This document shows, in pieces, positions 9,188 to 18,996 of a stretch of DNA of 64,000 bases; position 1 is the first letter of the stretch, and each line of letters starts with the position of its first letter. The notes under the pieces were generated by a model. The model was given only the letters and a program-made list of their open reading frames with translations. It was not told the DNA's origin and did not search any database. The stretch is taken from the NCBI GenBank assembly GCA_946480465.1, contig CAMLJY010000013.1, forward strand, positions 1 through 64,000. Reading direction: 5' to 3'. Source of the DNA: an uncultured Burkholderiales bacterium. GTDB taxonomy: Bacteria > Pseudomonadota > Gammaproteobacteria > Burkholderiales > Burkholderiaceae. The position numbers were made by a program, and so were the translations under genes.

Positions 9188-10360
9188 ATGGCCCGTCCCG
9201 TCCGCCGCTGGATCGCGCACCTGGACATGGATGCGTTCTATGCCTCGGTGGAGCTGCTCCGCTACCCGGACTTGAAAGGCCAGCCGGTGGTGATCGGCGG
9301 CGGCCGCCGACATCAGCCCGAGCTGCTGCCCGACGGCACGCGCCGCTACGCCACGCTGGCGGACTACGCCGGCCGCGGCGTCATCACCACCGCCACCTAC
9401 GCCGCGCGCGACCTGGGCGTGCATTCCGGCATGGGGCTGATGAAGGCCGCGCTGCGGGCGCCGCAGGCCGTGCTGCTGCCGGTCGACTTCGACCAGTACC
9501 GCGCTTACTCGCGGTGCTTCAAGGCAGCGGTGGCCGAGGTGGCGCCGGTGATCGAGGACCGTGGCATCGACGAGATCTACATCGACCTGACCGAGCAGCC
9601 CGGCGCGCAGGACGCGGTGGGCCACGATCCGCACGGCGGCGTGCGCGCCATTGCGCTGGACATCAAGAACAACGTGCGGCGGGCGACCGGCCTCAGCTGC
9701 TCGATCGGCGTGACGCCCAACAAGCTGCTGTCCAAGATCGCCTCCGACCTGGACAAGCCGGACGGCCTGACGCTGCTGACGCACGAGGACGTGCCCGAGC
9801 GCATCTGGCCGCTGCCGGCGCGGCGCATCAACGGCATCGGGCCGAAGGCCAGCGCCAAGCTGGAGGCGCTCGGCATCCACACCATCGGCGAGCTGGCGTC
9901 CTGCGAGCGCGCCTGGCTGGTGGAGCACTTCGGCCGCAGCTACGGGGCCTGGCTGCACGACGCCTCGCACGGCGTGGACGAGCGGCCGGTGGTGACGCAC
10001 AGCGAGCCGGTGTCGATCAGCCGCGAGACCACCTTCGATCGCGACCTGCACGCCAAGCGCGACAAGGCTGCGCTGTCGGCCATCTTCACGCGGCTGGTCG
10101 AGCAGCTGGCCGGCGACCTGCAGCGCAAGGGCTACGTCGGCCGCACCATCGGCATCAAGCTGCGCTTCGAGGACTTCAAGACAGTCACGCGCGACATGAC
10201 GATCGAAACCGCCACCGACGAGGCCACGACCATCCGCCTGGCCGCCGGGCTGTGCCTGAAACGGGTGGACCTGGCGCGGCGCATCCGGCTGCTGGGCGTT
10301 CGCGTCAGTGCGCTGCGGCGCGCTGGCGCAGCGACGGGTGGCGCCCCGAGCCCGTCGTGA
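9188..10360 (+). CDS. dinB: Y-family DNA polymerase IV
   Basis: DinB is an error-prone translesion polymerase. The 390-residue protein carries the catalytic carboxylates Asp13 (HLDMDAFYASVE) and the DE pair in DRGIDEIYIDLTE, then the helix-hairpin-helix segment RRINGIGPKASAKLEALG and a little-finger domain. Compared with Escherichia coli DinB there is an insertion of roughly 20-25 residues in the early fingers/palm region (between VVIGGG and GRGVITTATYAARDLG). The reading frame is open far upstream, but ATG 9188 matches the family start. No LexA operator is visible, so SOS control is not supported. Confidence 0.93.
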   Translation: MARPVRRWIAHLDMDAFYASVELLRYPDLKGQPVVIGGGRRHQPELLPDGTRRYATLADYAGRGVITTATYAARDLGVHSGMGLMKAALRAPQAVLLPVDFDQYRAYSRCFKAAVAEVAPVIEDRGIDEIYIDLTEQPGAQDAVGHDPHGGVRAIALDIKNNVRRATGLSCSIGVTPNKLLSKIASDLDKPDGLTLLTHEDVPERIWPLPARRINGIGPKASAKLEALGIHTIGELASCERAWLVEHFGRSYGAWLHDASHGVDERPVVTHSEPVSISRETTFDRDLHAKRDKAALSAIFTRLVEQLAGDLQRKGYVGRTIGIKLRFEDFKTVTRDMTIETATDEATTIRLAAGLCLKRVDLARRIRLLGVRVSALRRAGAATGGAPSPS

Positions 10361-10385
10361 AGCCCGTGATCCGCCGCGCGCCGCT

Positions 10386-10802
10386 TCAGCGGCGCGGCGG
10401 CCGCGTCGGCAGCCGCCACAGCCAGGTCGCCACGGCCGCGCAGCACAGCGCCGGCAGCCAGGCCACGCGCGCCGGCAGCGTGAAGGCCGCCCAGACCGAG
10501 CCGATCGTCATCATCACGGTCGCGAACTGCTTGGCGCGCAGCGGCACGGCGCGGTGCGCGCGCCAGTCCTGCACGATGGGGCCGAAGCGGGGATGGTTCA
10601 GCATCCACCCCTCCCAGCGGGCGCTGCCGCGCGAGAAGCAGAACGCAGCCAGCAGCACGAAGGGCGTGGTGGGCAGCAGCGGCAGGAAGATGCCGACGAT
10701 GCCGGTCAGCAGCGCCAGCCCGCCGGCCCCCAGCCACAGCGCGCGTTGCCACAGCGGCCGCAGCGGCAACGGCGAAGCTCGTGCGTCGGGGGACGTCTGC
10801 AT
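10386..10802 (-). CDS. DUF454 (YbaN-like) inner-membrane protein
   Basis: The 138-residue protein shows the DUF454 pattern: a first helix AGGLALLTGIVGIFLPLLPTTPFVLLAAFCF with the conserved PLLPTTPF, then SRGSARWEGWMLNHPRFGP and two more hydrophobic segments. Function is unknown in the family. It is convergent with dinB (25-base gap) and divergent from a LysR gene. The proximity to dinB may be chance. Confidence 0.88.
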   Translation of the reverse strand: MQTSPDARASPLPLRPLWQRALWLGAGGLALLTGIVGIFLPLLPTTPFVLLAAFCFSRGSARWEGWMLNHPRFGPIVQDWRAHRAVPLRAKQFATVMMTIGSVWAAFTLPARVAWLPALCCAAVATWLWRLPTRPPRR

Positions 10803-10855
10803 CGCGGCGATGCTACCCGCGCACGCTGCGCGCCGGCGGCTACAGTGGCGCGGAC

Positions 10856-11782
10856 ATGCCGCCCCCCTCGCCGACTGACGTCCGCTTTCCGTCCATCGAC
10901 GGCCTGCGCGCCTTCGAGGCCGCGGCGCGCCTGGGCAGCTTCGAGCGCGCGGCCGATGAACTCGCGATCACGGCCAGTGCGGTCAGCAAGCGCCTGGCGA
11001 CGCTGGAGGAGCTGCTGGCCACGCCGCTGCTGCAGCGCGGCGGCAAGACGCTGGGCCTGACCGCCGCCGGCAAGGAGTACCTCGAGCAGGTGCGCTCCGC
11101 ACTCGGCCTGCTGGCCGCGATGCCGCTGCACCAGCGCGCGGCGCAGCGCATCGAGCGCCTGCGGGTCACGACGCCGCCCACCTTCGCGCGGCAGATCCTG
11201 GTGCCGCAGCTCGAGGCCTTCACCAGCACCCACCCGGCGATCGAGCTGGAGCTGCTGCTGTCGATTCCCTACCTCGACACCACCGCGCTGGACAGTGCCC
11301 TGGAAGTGCGCGCCGCGGACCCGGGCGCGATGGTCGGCCCCCCGCTGCTGGACGACCGCGTGCTGCCGGTGGCGGCGCCGGCGCTGATCGCACGGCTGCC
11401 ACCCCTGCGCGCCCCGGCCGACCTGACGCACGCGCCGCTGCTGCGCACGCCGCTGGAGCCCTGGACGCCCTGGCTGCGCGCCGCGGGATTGGACTGGCCC
11501 GAGCCCGCCAGCGGCCCCAAGCTGGTCGACCTGGGGCTGACGCTGGAAGCCGCGGTCTCGGGCCAGGGCGTGGCGCTGGCCCGGCCCACACTGGCGCGCC
11601 ACTGGCTGTCCACCGGCACGCTGAGGCCGCTGTTCACGATCACCGCGCCCGCGGCCAACCCGTATTTCCTGCTGCCACCCGCGCCCGCGAGCGGCGCGGC
11701 AGCCGCCTTCGCCCAGTGGCTGCGCGGCATCTGCGCCGAGGCCGAGCGCTGGTCTGCGGAATGGCTTTCCGGCCTGCGCTGA
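10856..11782 (+). CDS. LysR-family regulator (GcvA-like)
   Basis: The 308-residue regulator has the GcvA-type helix-turn-helix (DGLRAFEAAARLGSFERAADELAITASAVSKRLATLEELL) near residues 14-50 and a C-terminal effector domain ending AAAFAQWLRGICAEAERW. The ATG at 10856 gives a conventional N-terminus. It lies 67 bases upstream of the lactate/2-hydroxyacid dehydrogenase gene in the same direction and may control it, or share its transcript. Confidence 0.9.
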   Translation: MPPPSPTDVRFPSIDGLRAFEAAARLGSFERAADELAITASAVSKRLATLEELLATPLLQRGGKTLGLTAAGKEYLEQVRSALGLLAAMPLHQRAAQRIERLRVTTPPTFARQILVPQLEAFTSTHPAIELELLLSIPYLDTTALDSALEVRAADPGAMVGPPLLDDRVLPVAAPALIARLPPLRAPADLTHAPLLRTPLEPWTPWLRAAGLDWPEPASGPKLVDLGLTLEAAVSGQGVALARPTLARHWLSTGTLRPLFTITAPAANPYFLLPPAPASGAAAAFAQWLRGICAEAERWSAEWLSGLR

Positions 11783-11849
11783 CGAACTTTCCGGCCGCCG
11801 CGCCGGCACGCCGATAGCATGGCCACCAGCCCTGCTCGACCCCCAAGCC

Positions 11850-13004
11850 ATGACCGTCATCACCACCATCGAAGACCTGCGCGTGCTGGCCGAAAAGCGC
11901 GTGCCGCGCATGTTCTACGACTACGCCGACTCGGGCAGCTGGACCGAGGGCACCTACCGCGCCAACAGCGACGACTTCCAGCGCATCCAGTTCCGCCAGC
12001 GCGTGGCGGTGAACATGGAGAACCGCAGCACTGCGGTGAAGCTGGTGGGGCAGGACGCCAAGATGCCGGTGGCCATCGCCCCGGTGGGATTGACCGGCAT
12101 GCAGCACGCCGACGGCGAGATCCATGCCGCGCGCGCGGCCGAGAAGTTCGGCATCCCGTTCACGCTGTCGACGATGAGCATCTGCTCGATCGAGGACATC
12201 GCCGAGCACACCAGCGCGCCCTTCTGGTTCCAGCTCTACATGATGCGCGACCGCGATGCGATGGCGCGCATGATCGAGCGCGCCCGCGCCGCGCGCTGCA
12301 GCGCGCTGGTGCTGACGCTGGACCTGCAGGTGATCGGCCAGCGCCACAAGGACCTGAAGAACGGCCTGACCGCGCCGCCGCGGCCGACGCTGCGCAACAT
12401 CCTGAACCTGGCGACCAAGCCGGCCTGGTGCCTCGGCATGGCGGCCACCAAGCGCCGCACCTTCCGCAACCTGGTCGGCCACGTCAAGGGCGTCAGCGAC
12501 ATGAGCTCCCTGGCCGCCTGGACCAACGAGCAGTTCGACCCGCGGCTGAACTGGGATGACGTGGCCTGGGTCAAGGAGCGCTGGGGCGGCAAGCTGATCC
12601 TGAAGGGGATCATGGACGTCGAGGACGCACGGCTGGCGGCGAAGAGCGGCGCCGACGCGATCGTCGTCAGCAACCACGGCGGCCGGCAGCTGGACGGCGC
12701 ACCATCGAGCATCCACGCGCTGCCGGCGATCGTCAGCGAGGTGGGCTCGCAGATCGAGGTGCACATGGACGGCGGCATCCGCTCGGGCCAGGACGTGCTG
12801 CGCGCCTGGGCACTGGGCGCGCGTGGCTGCTGGATCGGCCGCGCCATGGTCTACGGCCTGGGCGCGATGGGCGAGGCCGGCGTCACCAAGGCGCTGCAGA
12901 TCATCCACAAGGAACTGGACGTGACGATGGCCTTCTGCGGCCACACGCAGATCGGCAACGTCGATCGGCGCATCCTGGTGCCGGGCAGCTTTCCGACCGC
13001 CTGA
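11850..13004 (+). CDS. lldD: FMN-dependent L-lactate/alpha-hydroxyacid dehydrogenase
   Basis: The protein oxidises an L-2-hydroxyacid, most likely L-lactate to pyruvate, using FMN and feeding electrons to the respiratory chain or to oxygen. It is a TIM barrel of 384 residues. Visible signatures are AIAPVGLTGMQHADGE, FQLYMMRDR, the catalytic block SNHGGRQLDGAPSS with the active-site His, and the FMN-phosphate loop MDGGIRSGQDVLRA. It is flanked by two LysR genes, one co-directional and one convergent. Substrate choice among lactate, mandelate or glycolate cannot be fixed from sequence alone; the lldD name is the best guess. Confidence 0.88.
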   Translation: MTVITTIEDLRVLAEKRVPRMFYDYADSGSWTEGTYRANSDDFQRIQFRQRVAVNMENRSTAVKLVGQDAKMPVAIAPVGLTGMQHADGEIHAARAAEKFGIPFTLSTMSICSIEDIAEHTSAPFWFQLYMMRDRDAMARMIERARAARCSALVLTLDLQVIGQRHKDLKNGLTAPPRPTLRNILNLATKPAWCLGMAATKRRTFRNLVGHVKGVSDMSSLAAWTNEQFDPRLNWDDVAWVKERWGGKLILKGIMDVEDARLAAKSGADAIVVSNHGGRQLDGAPSSIHALPAIVSEVGSQIEVHMDGGIRSGQDVLRAWALGARGCWIGRAMVYGLGAMGEAGVTKALQIIHKELDVTMAFCGHTQIGNVDRRILVPGSFPTA

Positions 13005-13022
13005 CGCGCCTTTTGCGCGCCA

Positions 13023-13928
13023 TCACTCCACCGCGCCGGGCAGCTGCCGCAGTGCTTCCTGAAGGGCCGCCAGCGCGTGGCGGACCTTGGCCGGCTGGTC
13101 GTCGCGGCGCGGCGTGACGGCCCACACGGGCACGGCAGGGAGATGCCAGTCCGGCAGCAACGGCGACAGCCGGCCGCTGCGCAAATCTTCGTCCGCATCG
13201 GGCCGCACCAGCGGCGCGATCCCCAGGCCTGCAACGCACAGCTGCTGCAGCGTGAGCTGGTTGTTGCTGAGGATGCGCGGCTCGACCCGCAGGCGCTCGA
13301 CCGCGCCGCCCGGTCCGCTGAGCGCCAGCGCCAGGCCGCCCTCCGAGCGGGCATCGCCGCCGATCCATTCATGCGCTAGCAGGTCGCGCGGCAGCTGCGG
13401 CATGCCGGCGCGCGCCAGGTAGGCCGGGGCCGCCCCCAGCACCCAGGCGAAGCCGCACAAGCGCCGCGCCACCCAGCTCGAGTCGGGCATGCGGCCGGCG
13501 CGCAAGGCCAGGTCCACCCGCGCTTCCTCCAGGTCGATCATGCGGTCGTCGACCAGCAGGCGCAGCGTCAGTCCGGGATGTCGCGCCAGGAGCGGTGCCA
13601 GTGCCGGCGCCACATGGCGCGCGAAGCCCACCGGCGCGGCCAGGCGCAGCTCGCCCTCCAGCGCATCGCGCGACAAGGCCATGGCTTCGCGCGCGGCGGC
13701 CGCGGCCTGAACCATCGCGACGCATTGCTCGTGGACCCGGGCCCCGACCTCGGTCAGCGTCAACCGGCGGGTGGAGCGATGCAGCAGCGTGACGCGGTGC
13801 GCCTGCTCCAGCACCCGGATGCGCTGGCTGACGGCCGATGGCGTCATGCCCAGCTGCCGCGCGGCACCGCTCATCGAGCCCTGGCGCACCACCTCGGCAA
13901 ACACCGCCATCGCCTGCAAATCCTCCAT
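13023..13928 (-). CDS. LysR-family regulator (CrgA/AaeR-like)
   Basis: The 301-residue protein has the typical helix-turn-helix (AVFAEVVRQGSMSGAARQLG, then SQRIRVLEQAHRVTLLHRST) and a long effector domain. I chose ATG 13928 because a GGAG element sits seven bases upstream; an upstream TTG at 13946 is possible. It is divergent from the NAD(P)-binding epimerase-like gene at 14031, the usual arrangement for a LysR regulator and its target. The 102-base gap would hold both promoters. Confidence 0.9.
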   Translation of the reverse strand: MEDLQAMAVFAEVVRQGSMSGAARQLGMTPSAVSQRIRVLEQAHRVTLLHRSTRRLTLTEVGARVHEQCVAMVQAAAAAREAMALSRDALEGELRLAAPVGFARHVAPALAPLLARHPGLTLRLLVDDRMIDLEEARVDLALRAGRMPDSSWVARRLCGFAWVLGAAPAYLARAGMPQLPRDLLAHEWIGGDARSEGGLALALSGPGGAVERLRVEPRILSNNQLTLQQLCVAGLGIAPLVRPDADEDLRSGRLSPLLPDWHLPAVPVWAVTPRRDDQPAKVRHALAALQEALRQLPGAVE

Positions 13929-14030
13929 CGTGAAGCTCCGCTTCAAACAGATGGCGATTCTGGCCGGCTAGTGCGCCGATTGTGAATTCCGGATCATGAG
14001 CACCAGCTTCCCACCCACCCGGAGAACCTC

Positions 14031-14684
14031 ATGAAGATCGCCCTCATCGGCGCCACCGGCTTCGTCGGCGCGGCCGTGCTCGACGAACTGCTGCAGCGCG
14101 GCCACCAAGTCACCGCCCTCGCCCGCAATCCGTCCAAGCTGGCCGCGCGCGAACGGCTCTCGGTCGTCACCGCCGACGTGCAGGACAGCGCGCAGGTGGC
14201 GCAGGCCGTCGAAGGCCAGGACGCGCTGGTCAGCGCCTTCAATCCCGGGTGGTCGGTCCCGGACCTGTACGCGCAGTTCCAGAGCGGCAGCCGCGCCATC
14301 CTGGCCGGGGCCAGGCGCGCCGGGCTGCAGCGCGTGCTGGTGGTCGGCGGCGCCGGCAGCCTCTACGTCGCGCCGGGCGTCCAGCTGGTGGACACGCCGG
14401 CCTTCAAGGACCACGTGCCGCCCAACGTCGTGCCCGGGGCCCTGGCCGCGCGCGACCTGCTGACGGAACTGCGCGGCGAGACGGCGCTGGACTGGGCCTT
14501 CCTGTCGCCCCCGGCCGGGCTGCAGCCGGGCCCGCGCAGCGGCCGCTACCGCGTCGGCGCCGAGGAGCTGCTGATGGATGGCGACCAGCCCGCCGGCATC
14601 ACCGTGGCCGACCTGGCGGTTGCGATCGTCGACGAGATCGAGGCGCCCAAGCACCACCGGCAGCGCTTCACCGTCGCGACCTGA
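14031..14684 (+). CDS. NAD(P)-binding NmrA/epimerase-like protein
   Basis: The 217-residue atypical short-chain dehydrogenase has the nucleotide-binding start KIALIGATGFVGAAVLDEL (residues 2-20) with the GxTGxxG-type loop, and the family core GARRAGLQRVLVVGGAGSLYV and WAFLSPPAGLQPG. It resembles the YwnB/Rrf2-associated oxidoreductase group, which reduces flavins or quinones or senses redox state. An active-site YxxxK is not evident. A ribosome site GGAG is present just before the ATG. Divergent from a LysR gene that probably regulates it. Confidence 0.87.
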   Translation: MKIALIGATGFVGAAVLDELLQRGHQVTALARNPSKLAARERLSVVTADVQDSAQVAQAVEGQDALVSAFNPGWSVPDLYAQFQSGSRAILAGARRAGLQRVLVVGGAGSLYVAPGVQLVDTPAFKDHVPPNVVPGALAARDLLTELRGETALDWAFLSPPAGLQPGPRSGRYRVGAEELLMDGDQPAGITVADLAVAIVDEIEAPKHHRQRFTVAT

Positions 14685-14739
14685 CGCGCCTGCCCGATCG
14701 TCGGCCGCACCGCGGGGGGGTGGCGGCGGGCACGGGCCA

Positions 14740-16689
14740 TCAGCCGCGCTGCAAGCCAGCGTGCGCCTCGCGCGCGCTTTCGTACAGGTGCGGCGCCACC
14801 CCACGCGCCGCCAGCGCCGGCCCCAGCTTGGCGCGCAGGAAGCCCGAGGTGCTGTAGCGCACCACCTGCAGGTAGTGGCGGTCGACCAGCTCGCGCACCA
14901 TCGCGGCCCAGTCGTCCGCCACCTCGGGATCGAGCACGAAGTGGTCGTAGTTGACGACGGCGTTGACCTTGTGGCCCAGCGGTGACAGCAGGCGCTCGAC
15001 CTCGCCGCGCACGGCCTCCACGTCGTCACGGGTGCGGATGGTCAGCCGCTCGAAGTTGATGAACAGCGTGCGCTGCGCCGCGTCGTAGGCCAGGCGGTCG
15101 CGCAGCGGCACCAGCAGCAGCCGCGCGCGCAGGCCCATTGGCACGTCGTTGAAGACCGCCGCGTCCATCACCGTCGGCGTGCCCTCGATCACCGGCTCGA
15201 AGCCCATCAGCGCGAGGATGTCGCGCTCGACGTCCACACCCGGCGCCACCTCGCACAGCTGCAGCCCGCGCTCGTGCAGGCGGAAGACGCAGCGCTCGGT
15301 CACGTACAGCACCGGCTGCTGGCGCCGCCAGGCCTCGCGGCCGGAAAAGGTGCGGTGCTCGACCTGGCGCACGAACTTCGGGCTCGGCCGTCCATCCGGC
15401 CCGGTCGCGCAGAAGCTGCCGACGAAGACGACGCGCTTGGCGTTCTGGCTGATGTTGATGAAGCCACCGGCGCCGGCCAGGCGCGGGCCGAAACGGCTGA
15501 CGTTCAGGTTGCCCTCCGCATCCGCCTGCGCCAGGCCGAGGATCGCCAGATCCAGGCCGCCGCCGTCGTAGAGATCGAACTGGTACGGCTGGTCGATGAT
15601 CGCCTGCGTGTTCACCGCCGCGCCGAAGTTGAGCCCGCCGGCCGGGATACCGCCGATCACCCCGGGCTCGGCGGTCAGCGTGATCAGGTCGATCACCCGC
15701 TCCTCGGCCGCCACCGCGGCCACGCCCTCGGGCATGCCGATGCCCAGGTTCACCACCTGGTTCGGCTTCAGCTCCAGCGCGGCCCGGCGGGCGATGCGCT
15801 TGCGCTCGCCCATCGCCATCGGCTCGACCTGGCCGGCCGGCACGCGCAGTTCGCCGGCGAAGGCGGCGCTGTAGGGCTCGGCGAAGGTTTGTTGGTGGTA
15901 CTCGGGCTTTTCGGCCACGACCACGCAATCGACCAGCACGCCGGGGATCTTGACCTCGCGCGGCTTCAGCGAGCCACGCTCGGCCAGCCGCTCCACCTGC
16001 ACGATGACGATGCCGCCGCAGTTGTGCGCCGCCATCGCGATCGCGAGCGCCTCCAGCGTCAGCGCTTCGCGCTCCATCGTGATGTTGCCGTCGGCGTCGG
16101 CCGTGGTGCCGCGGATGAACGCGACGTCGATCGGGAAGGCCTTGTAGAAGAGAAACTCCTCGCCGTCGATGTCCATCAGCCGCACCCGCTCGGCCGGGGT
16201 GCGGTCGTTGATGACGCCGCCGCCGTGGCGCGGATCGACGAAGGTGCCGAGGCCCACCTTCGACAAGTGCCCGGGCTTTCCGGCGGCGATGTCGCGGAAC
16301 AGGTGGGAGATCACGCCCTGCGGCAGGTTCCAGGCCTCGATCGCCCCGGCCACCGCCAGCTTCTGCAGCGCCGGCACCAGGCCCCAGTGGCCGCCGATGA
16401 CGCGGCCGACCAGGCCTTCGTGGCCGAGGTGGTTCAGCCCCCGCGTCTTGCCGTCGCCCTGCCCGGCCGCGTAGACCAGCCCCAGGTTGCGGGGCGCGCC
16501 CGTGGCCAGGAAGCGCTGCTCCAGCGCCACGGCGAGGTTCTCGGGGAAGCCGATGCCGACGAAGCCCCCGGTGGCCAGCATGTCGCCATCAGCCAGCAAG
16601 CGCACCGCATCCGCCGCCGAAACCACCTTGCCGCGGTCGGCGGCCCGCAGGCCAGTCATGCGTTGCTGTGCCTGGGATGCAGGAATCAT
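14740..16689 (-). CDS. Fused acyl-CoA:acetate/3-ketoacid CoA-transferase
   Basis: This enzyme moves CoA between short-chain acids (type I CoA-transferase, alpha and beta halves fused as in YdiF or propionate CoA-transferase). The alpha half carries [20 protein letters not shown]; the beta half has [19 protein letters not shown], where the glutamate in PEG-AA-EE type context forms the acyl-enzyme. At 649 residues it is about 100 longer than YdiF; the extra C-terminal part (from about residue 540, after [17 protein letters not shown]) is a feature of a Burkholderiales subgroup. The ATG at 16689 has AGGAG eight bases upstream. Exact acid substrates cannot be told. Confidence 0.87.
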   Translation of the reverse strand: MIPASQAQQRMTGLRAADRGKVVSAADAVRLLADGDMLATGGFVGIGFPENLAVALEQRFLATGAPRNLGLVYAAGQGDGKTRGLNHLGHEGLVGRVIGGHWGLVPALQKLAVAGAIEAWNLPQGVISHLFRDIAAGKPGHLSKVGLGTFVDPRHGGGVINDRTPAERVRLMDIDGEEFLFYKAFPIDVAFIRGTTADADGNITMEREALTLEALAIAMAAHNCGGIVIVQVERLAERGSLKPREVKIPGVLVDCVVVAEKPEYHQQTFAEPYSAAFAGELRVPAGQVEPMAMGERKRIARRAALELKPNQVVNLGIGMPEGVAAVAAEERVIDLITLTAEPGVIGGIPAGGLNFGAAVNTQAIIDQPYQFDLYDGGGLDLAILGLAQADAEGNLNVSRFGPRLAGAGGFINISQNAKRVVFVGSFCATGPDGRPSPKFVRQVEHRTFSGREAWRRQQPVLYVTERCVFRLHERGLQLCEVAPGVDVERDILALMGFEPVIEGTPTVMDAAVFNDVPMGLRARLLLVPLRDRLAYDAAQRTLFINFERLTIRTRDDVEAVRGEVERLLSPLGHKVNAVVNYDHFVLDPEVADDWAAMVRELVDRHYLQVVRYSTSGFLRAKLGPALAARGVAPHLYESAREAHAGLQRG

Positions 16690-16804
16690 GGGCGTCTCCT
16701 CGTCGTGAGCCACACGAATGCGGGTCTGTTCGCCCGCATTTTGCTGACGCAAACCTGACACGCAGCCTAAACTCAGGGCAAATGCTGATGTGGGGGCTGT
16801 GGCG

Positions 16805-17095
16805 ATGACGCTCAACCAACTCTCCATGATCAAGCGATGGCACCAAACCCACCACCGCGATCATGGCCTCGAATACCACCTCTGGGATGTGATGCTCACC
16901 TGCTGGATCCTCGGCTGGATGGGCTTGCCGGCGGCAGCGCTGCTGGCGCCGCAGGCCGGCCTGCCCACCTGCCTGCTGCTGTACCTCGCGCCCACGCTGT
17001 ACGTCGCGGTGCGCAAGCGCCTGCACCGCGCCGGCATCTTGCGCTGCGACTGGCTGCCGGCCATCGCGGCCAGCGGACGGGCGGCGCAGTCCTGA
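16805..17095 (+). CDS. Small two-helix membrane protein
   Basis: The protein of 96 residues has a His-rich N-terminus ([20 protein letters not shown]) followed by two hydrophobic segments ([19 protein letters not shown] and [18 protein letters not shown]) and a basic tail. I do not recognise a family. The His cluster before the first helix may bind metal or heme, which is speculation. ATG 16805 is preferred to a GTG at 16790. It is divergent from the CoA-transferase gene. Confidence 0.65.
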   Translation: MTLNQLSMIKRWHQTHHRDHGLEYHLWDVMLTCWILGWMGLPAAALLAPQAGLPTCLLLYLAPTLYVAVRKRLHRAGILRCDWLPAIAASGRAAQS

Positions 17096-17222
17096 GCAGG
17101 ACGGCCAGGCCGGTATCGGCCGATCGAGTCCCACGGGCGCCAGACCGCGCCCAAGCCCCTCGCGCGAGCGAACGGCGTCCCGGTGGGCGGACCCGCGCCG
17201 GCGGTTGAACCCGGCGCTCCGC

Positions 17223-17504
17223 TCAGGCCTGGTAGATCTCGAACAGCATCAGCGCCACGCGGCGCAGCACCGGATCGGACAGGCCGTGCGCCAGGGCGAT
17301 GCGCTCGAAGGCATAGCGGCGGTCGTAGCGCATGCGCTGCACCGCCACCGTCTCGCCGAAGGCGGCCATGCCTTCCTTCAGGCTGGCCAGCAGCCCCATG
17401 TCGATGCAGCAATTCGGCACCAGTGCGGGCAGCACCCGTCCACCGCCGAAGTAGCTGACGGGCAGCCGCTCGATGTCCGCGGGAAGCTCGTGAAGGGGTT
17501 GCAT
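17223..17504 (-). CDS. Hypothetical cytoplasmic protein
   Basis: The 93-residue protein has no recognised domain. It contains a loop YFGGGRVLPALVPNCC followed by helices (LASLKEGMAAFGETVAVQRMRYDRRYAFERIALAH) and ends with a leucine-rich helix. Codon use and amino-acid composition look like a real gene rather than a shadow frame. No strong ribosome site precedes the ATG. The 187 bases between it and dcd show nothing I can assign. Confidence 0.6.
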   Translation of the reverse strand: MQPLHELPADIERLPVSYFGGGRVLPALVPNCCIDMGLLASLKEGMAAFGETVAVQRMRYDRRYAFERIALAHGLSDPVLRRVALMLFEIYQA

Positions 17505-17691
17505 CGCAGTGGCGCGCCGGATCGTCAGGTGTACACGATCTTGCGGCGTCCACGGAACACCAAAAGGCCGAGAAGCGCCGGCAGGGGCCGCCAGTTCCGG
17601 TCATCCCGGATGGCCGGGGCAGACTTTCACGGAAGCCCGGGACGGGCGGCGGCTGGCGGGCAAGCCACCGGCCCTGGCCACGCGCCTGCCG

Positions 17692-18261
17692 TCAGGTCTT
17701 CGGCAGCGTGACGCCGCGCTGGCCCTGGTACTTGCCCTTGCGGTCCTTGTAGCTGGTTTCGCAGACCTCATCGCTCTCGAAGAACAACACCTGGGCGCAG
17801 CCCTCGCCAGCATAGATCTTGGCCGGCAGCGGCGTGGTGTTGCTGAACTCGAGGGTCACGTAGCCTTCCCACTCGGGCTCGAACGGCGTCACGTTGACGA
17901 TGATTCCGCAGCGCGCGTAGGTGCTCTTGCCCAGGCAGATCGTCAGCACGTTGCGCGGGATGCGGAAGTACTCGACGGTGCGCGCCAGTGCGAAGCTGTT
18001 GGGCGGGATGATGCAGACGTCCGCCTCGATGTCGACGAAGCTCTTCTCGTCGAAGTTCTTCGGATCGACGACAGTCGAGTGGATGTTGGTGAAGACCTTG
18101 AATTCCGGCGCGCAGCGGATGTCGTAGCCGTAGCTGGAGGTGCCGTAGCTGACGATCTTGTGCCCGTCGGCGGCGTTGCGCACCTGGCCCGGCTCGAACG
18201 GCTCGATCATCCCGTGGTCCTGCGCCATGCGCCGGATCCACCTATCGCTCTTGATCGTCAT
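17692..18261 (-). CDS. dcd: dCTP deaminase
   Basis: Dcd deaminates dCTP to dUTP, the main source of dUMP for thymidylate synthesis in Proteobacteria. The 189-residue protein shows the trimeric dUTPase-fold signatures: SSYGYDIRC near residue 40, [10 protein letters not shown] with the conserved arginine near 115, and [20 protein letters not shown] with the catalytic glutamate near 138. The start [13 protein letters not shown] is the conventional N-terminus. The gene is divergent from the DUF962 protein gene. Confidence 0.96.
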   Translation of the reverse strand: MTIKSDRWIRRMAQDHGMIEPFEPGQVRNAADGHKIVSYGTSSYGYDIRCAPEFKVFTNIHSTVVDPKNFDEKSFVDIEADVCIIPPNSFALARTVEYFRIPRNVLTICLGKSTYARCGIIVNVTPFEPEWEGYVTLEFSNTTPLPAKIYAGEGCAQVLFFESDEVCETSYKDRKGKYQGQRGVTLPKT

Positions 18262-18368
18262 GACAAGGAACCCCTGGAATTCGGGCGGATTCTATTTGGG
18301 GCCATCCCGCATGGCGGCCCGCGCGGCGCTGTGATGAAGTGAGGCATCGGATCCCTTGGAGCGCCACC

Positions 18369-18905
18369 ATGGCAGCCAGCCCATTCCGCCCGGCGATCGA
18401 CCTGCTCGCCCAGTACGCCGAATACCACCGCGACCGACGCAACATCGCCACCCATTTCGTCGGCATCCCGCTGATCGTGTTCGCCATCGGTGTGCTGCTG
18501 GCCCGCGGCAGCGTGGCCGGCATCAGCCTGGCGTGGATCGCCTGGGCGGCCAGCACCGCCTGGTACGTCACCCGCGGCCGGCTGGTGCTGGGCCTGGCAG
18601 TCAGCCTCGTCAACGCCGCGCTGATGGCGCTGGCCGTCCCGCTGGCCGGCGGCTCGACCAGCAGTTGGCTCGGCTGGGGTCTCGGGATCTTCGTCGCCGG
18701 TTGGGTGCTGCAGTTCATCGGCCACTACTACGAAGGCCGCAAGCCGGCTTTCGTCGACGACCTGGTCGGGCTGCTGGTGGGCCCGATGTTCGTCGTCGCC
18801 GAATGGCTTTTCGCCGCCGGCTGGGGCCGCGACGTGCGGGCCGAGATCGAGCGCCGCGCCGGACCGACGCACCTGCGCGACCTGGCCGCTCCGCTTGCCC
18901 GCTAG
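18369..18905 (+). CDS. DUF962/Mpo1-like membrane protein
   Basis: The 178-residue protein has the DUF962 pattern: AEYHRDRRNIATHFVGIPLIV near the start, several transmembrane segments, and WVLQFIGHYYEGRKPAF. The conserved histidines match the Fe-binding ones of yeast Mpo1, a dioxygenase that shortens 2-hydroxy fatty acids, so a lipid alpha-oxidation role is possible by family knowledge. ATG 18369 starts at the family's usual place. Divergent from dcd. Confidence 0.85.
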   Translation: MAASPFRPAIDLLAQYAEYHRDRRNIATHFVGIPLIVFAIGVLLARGSVAGISLAWIAWAASTAWYVTRGRLVLGLAVSLVNAALMALAVPLAGGSTSSWLGWGLGIFVAGWVLQFIGHYYEGRKPAFVDDLVGLLVGPMFVVAEWLFAAGWGRDVRAEIERRAGPTHLRDLAAPLAR

Positions 18906-18996
18906 GCGGCTGCCGTGTCGACGACGGGGCGCACCTGCATCGGCGCACTGCCCGCCTGCCGAGGCGCAGGCCGCGCTTCGGGTGTCCCTTGCGTGC

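Noticed and set aside
17520..17610. Minus-strand frame ending in LLGLLVFRGRRKIVYT
   Set aside because: It looks like the end of a membrane protein but has a stop shortly upstream and no usable start codon, so it is at most a remnant.
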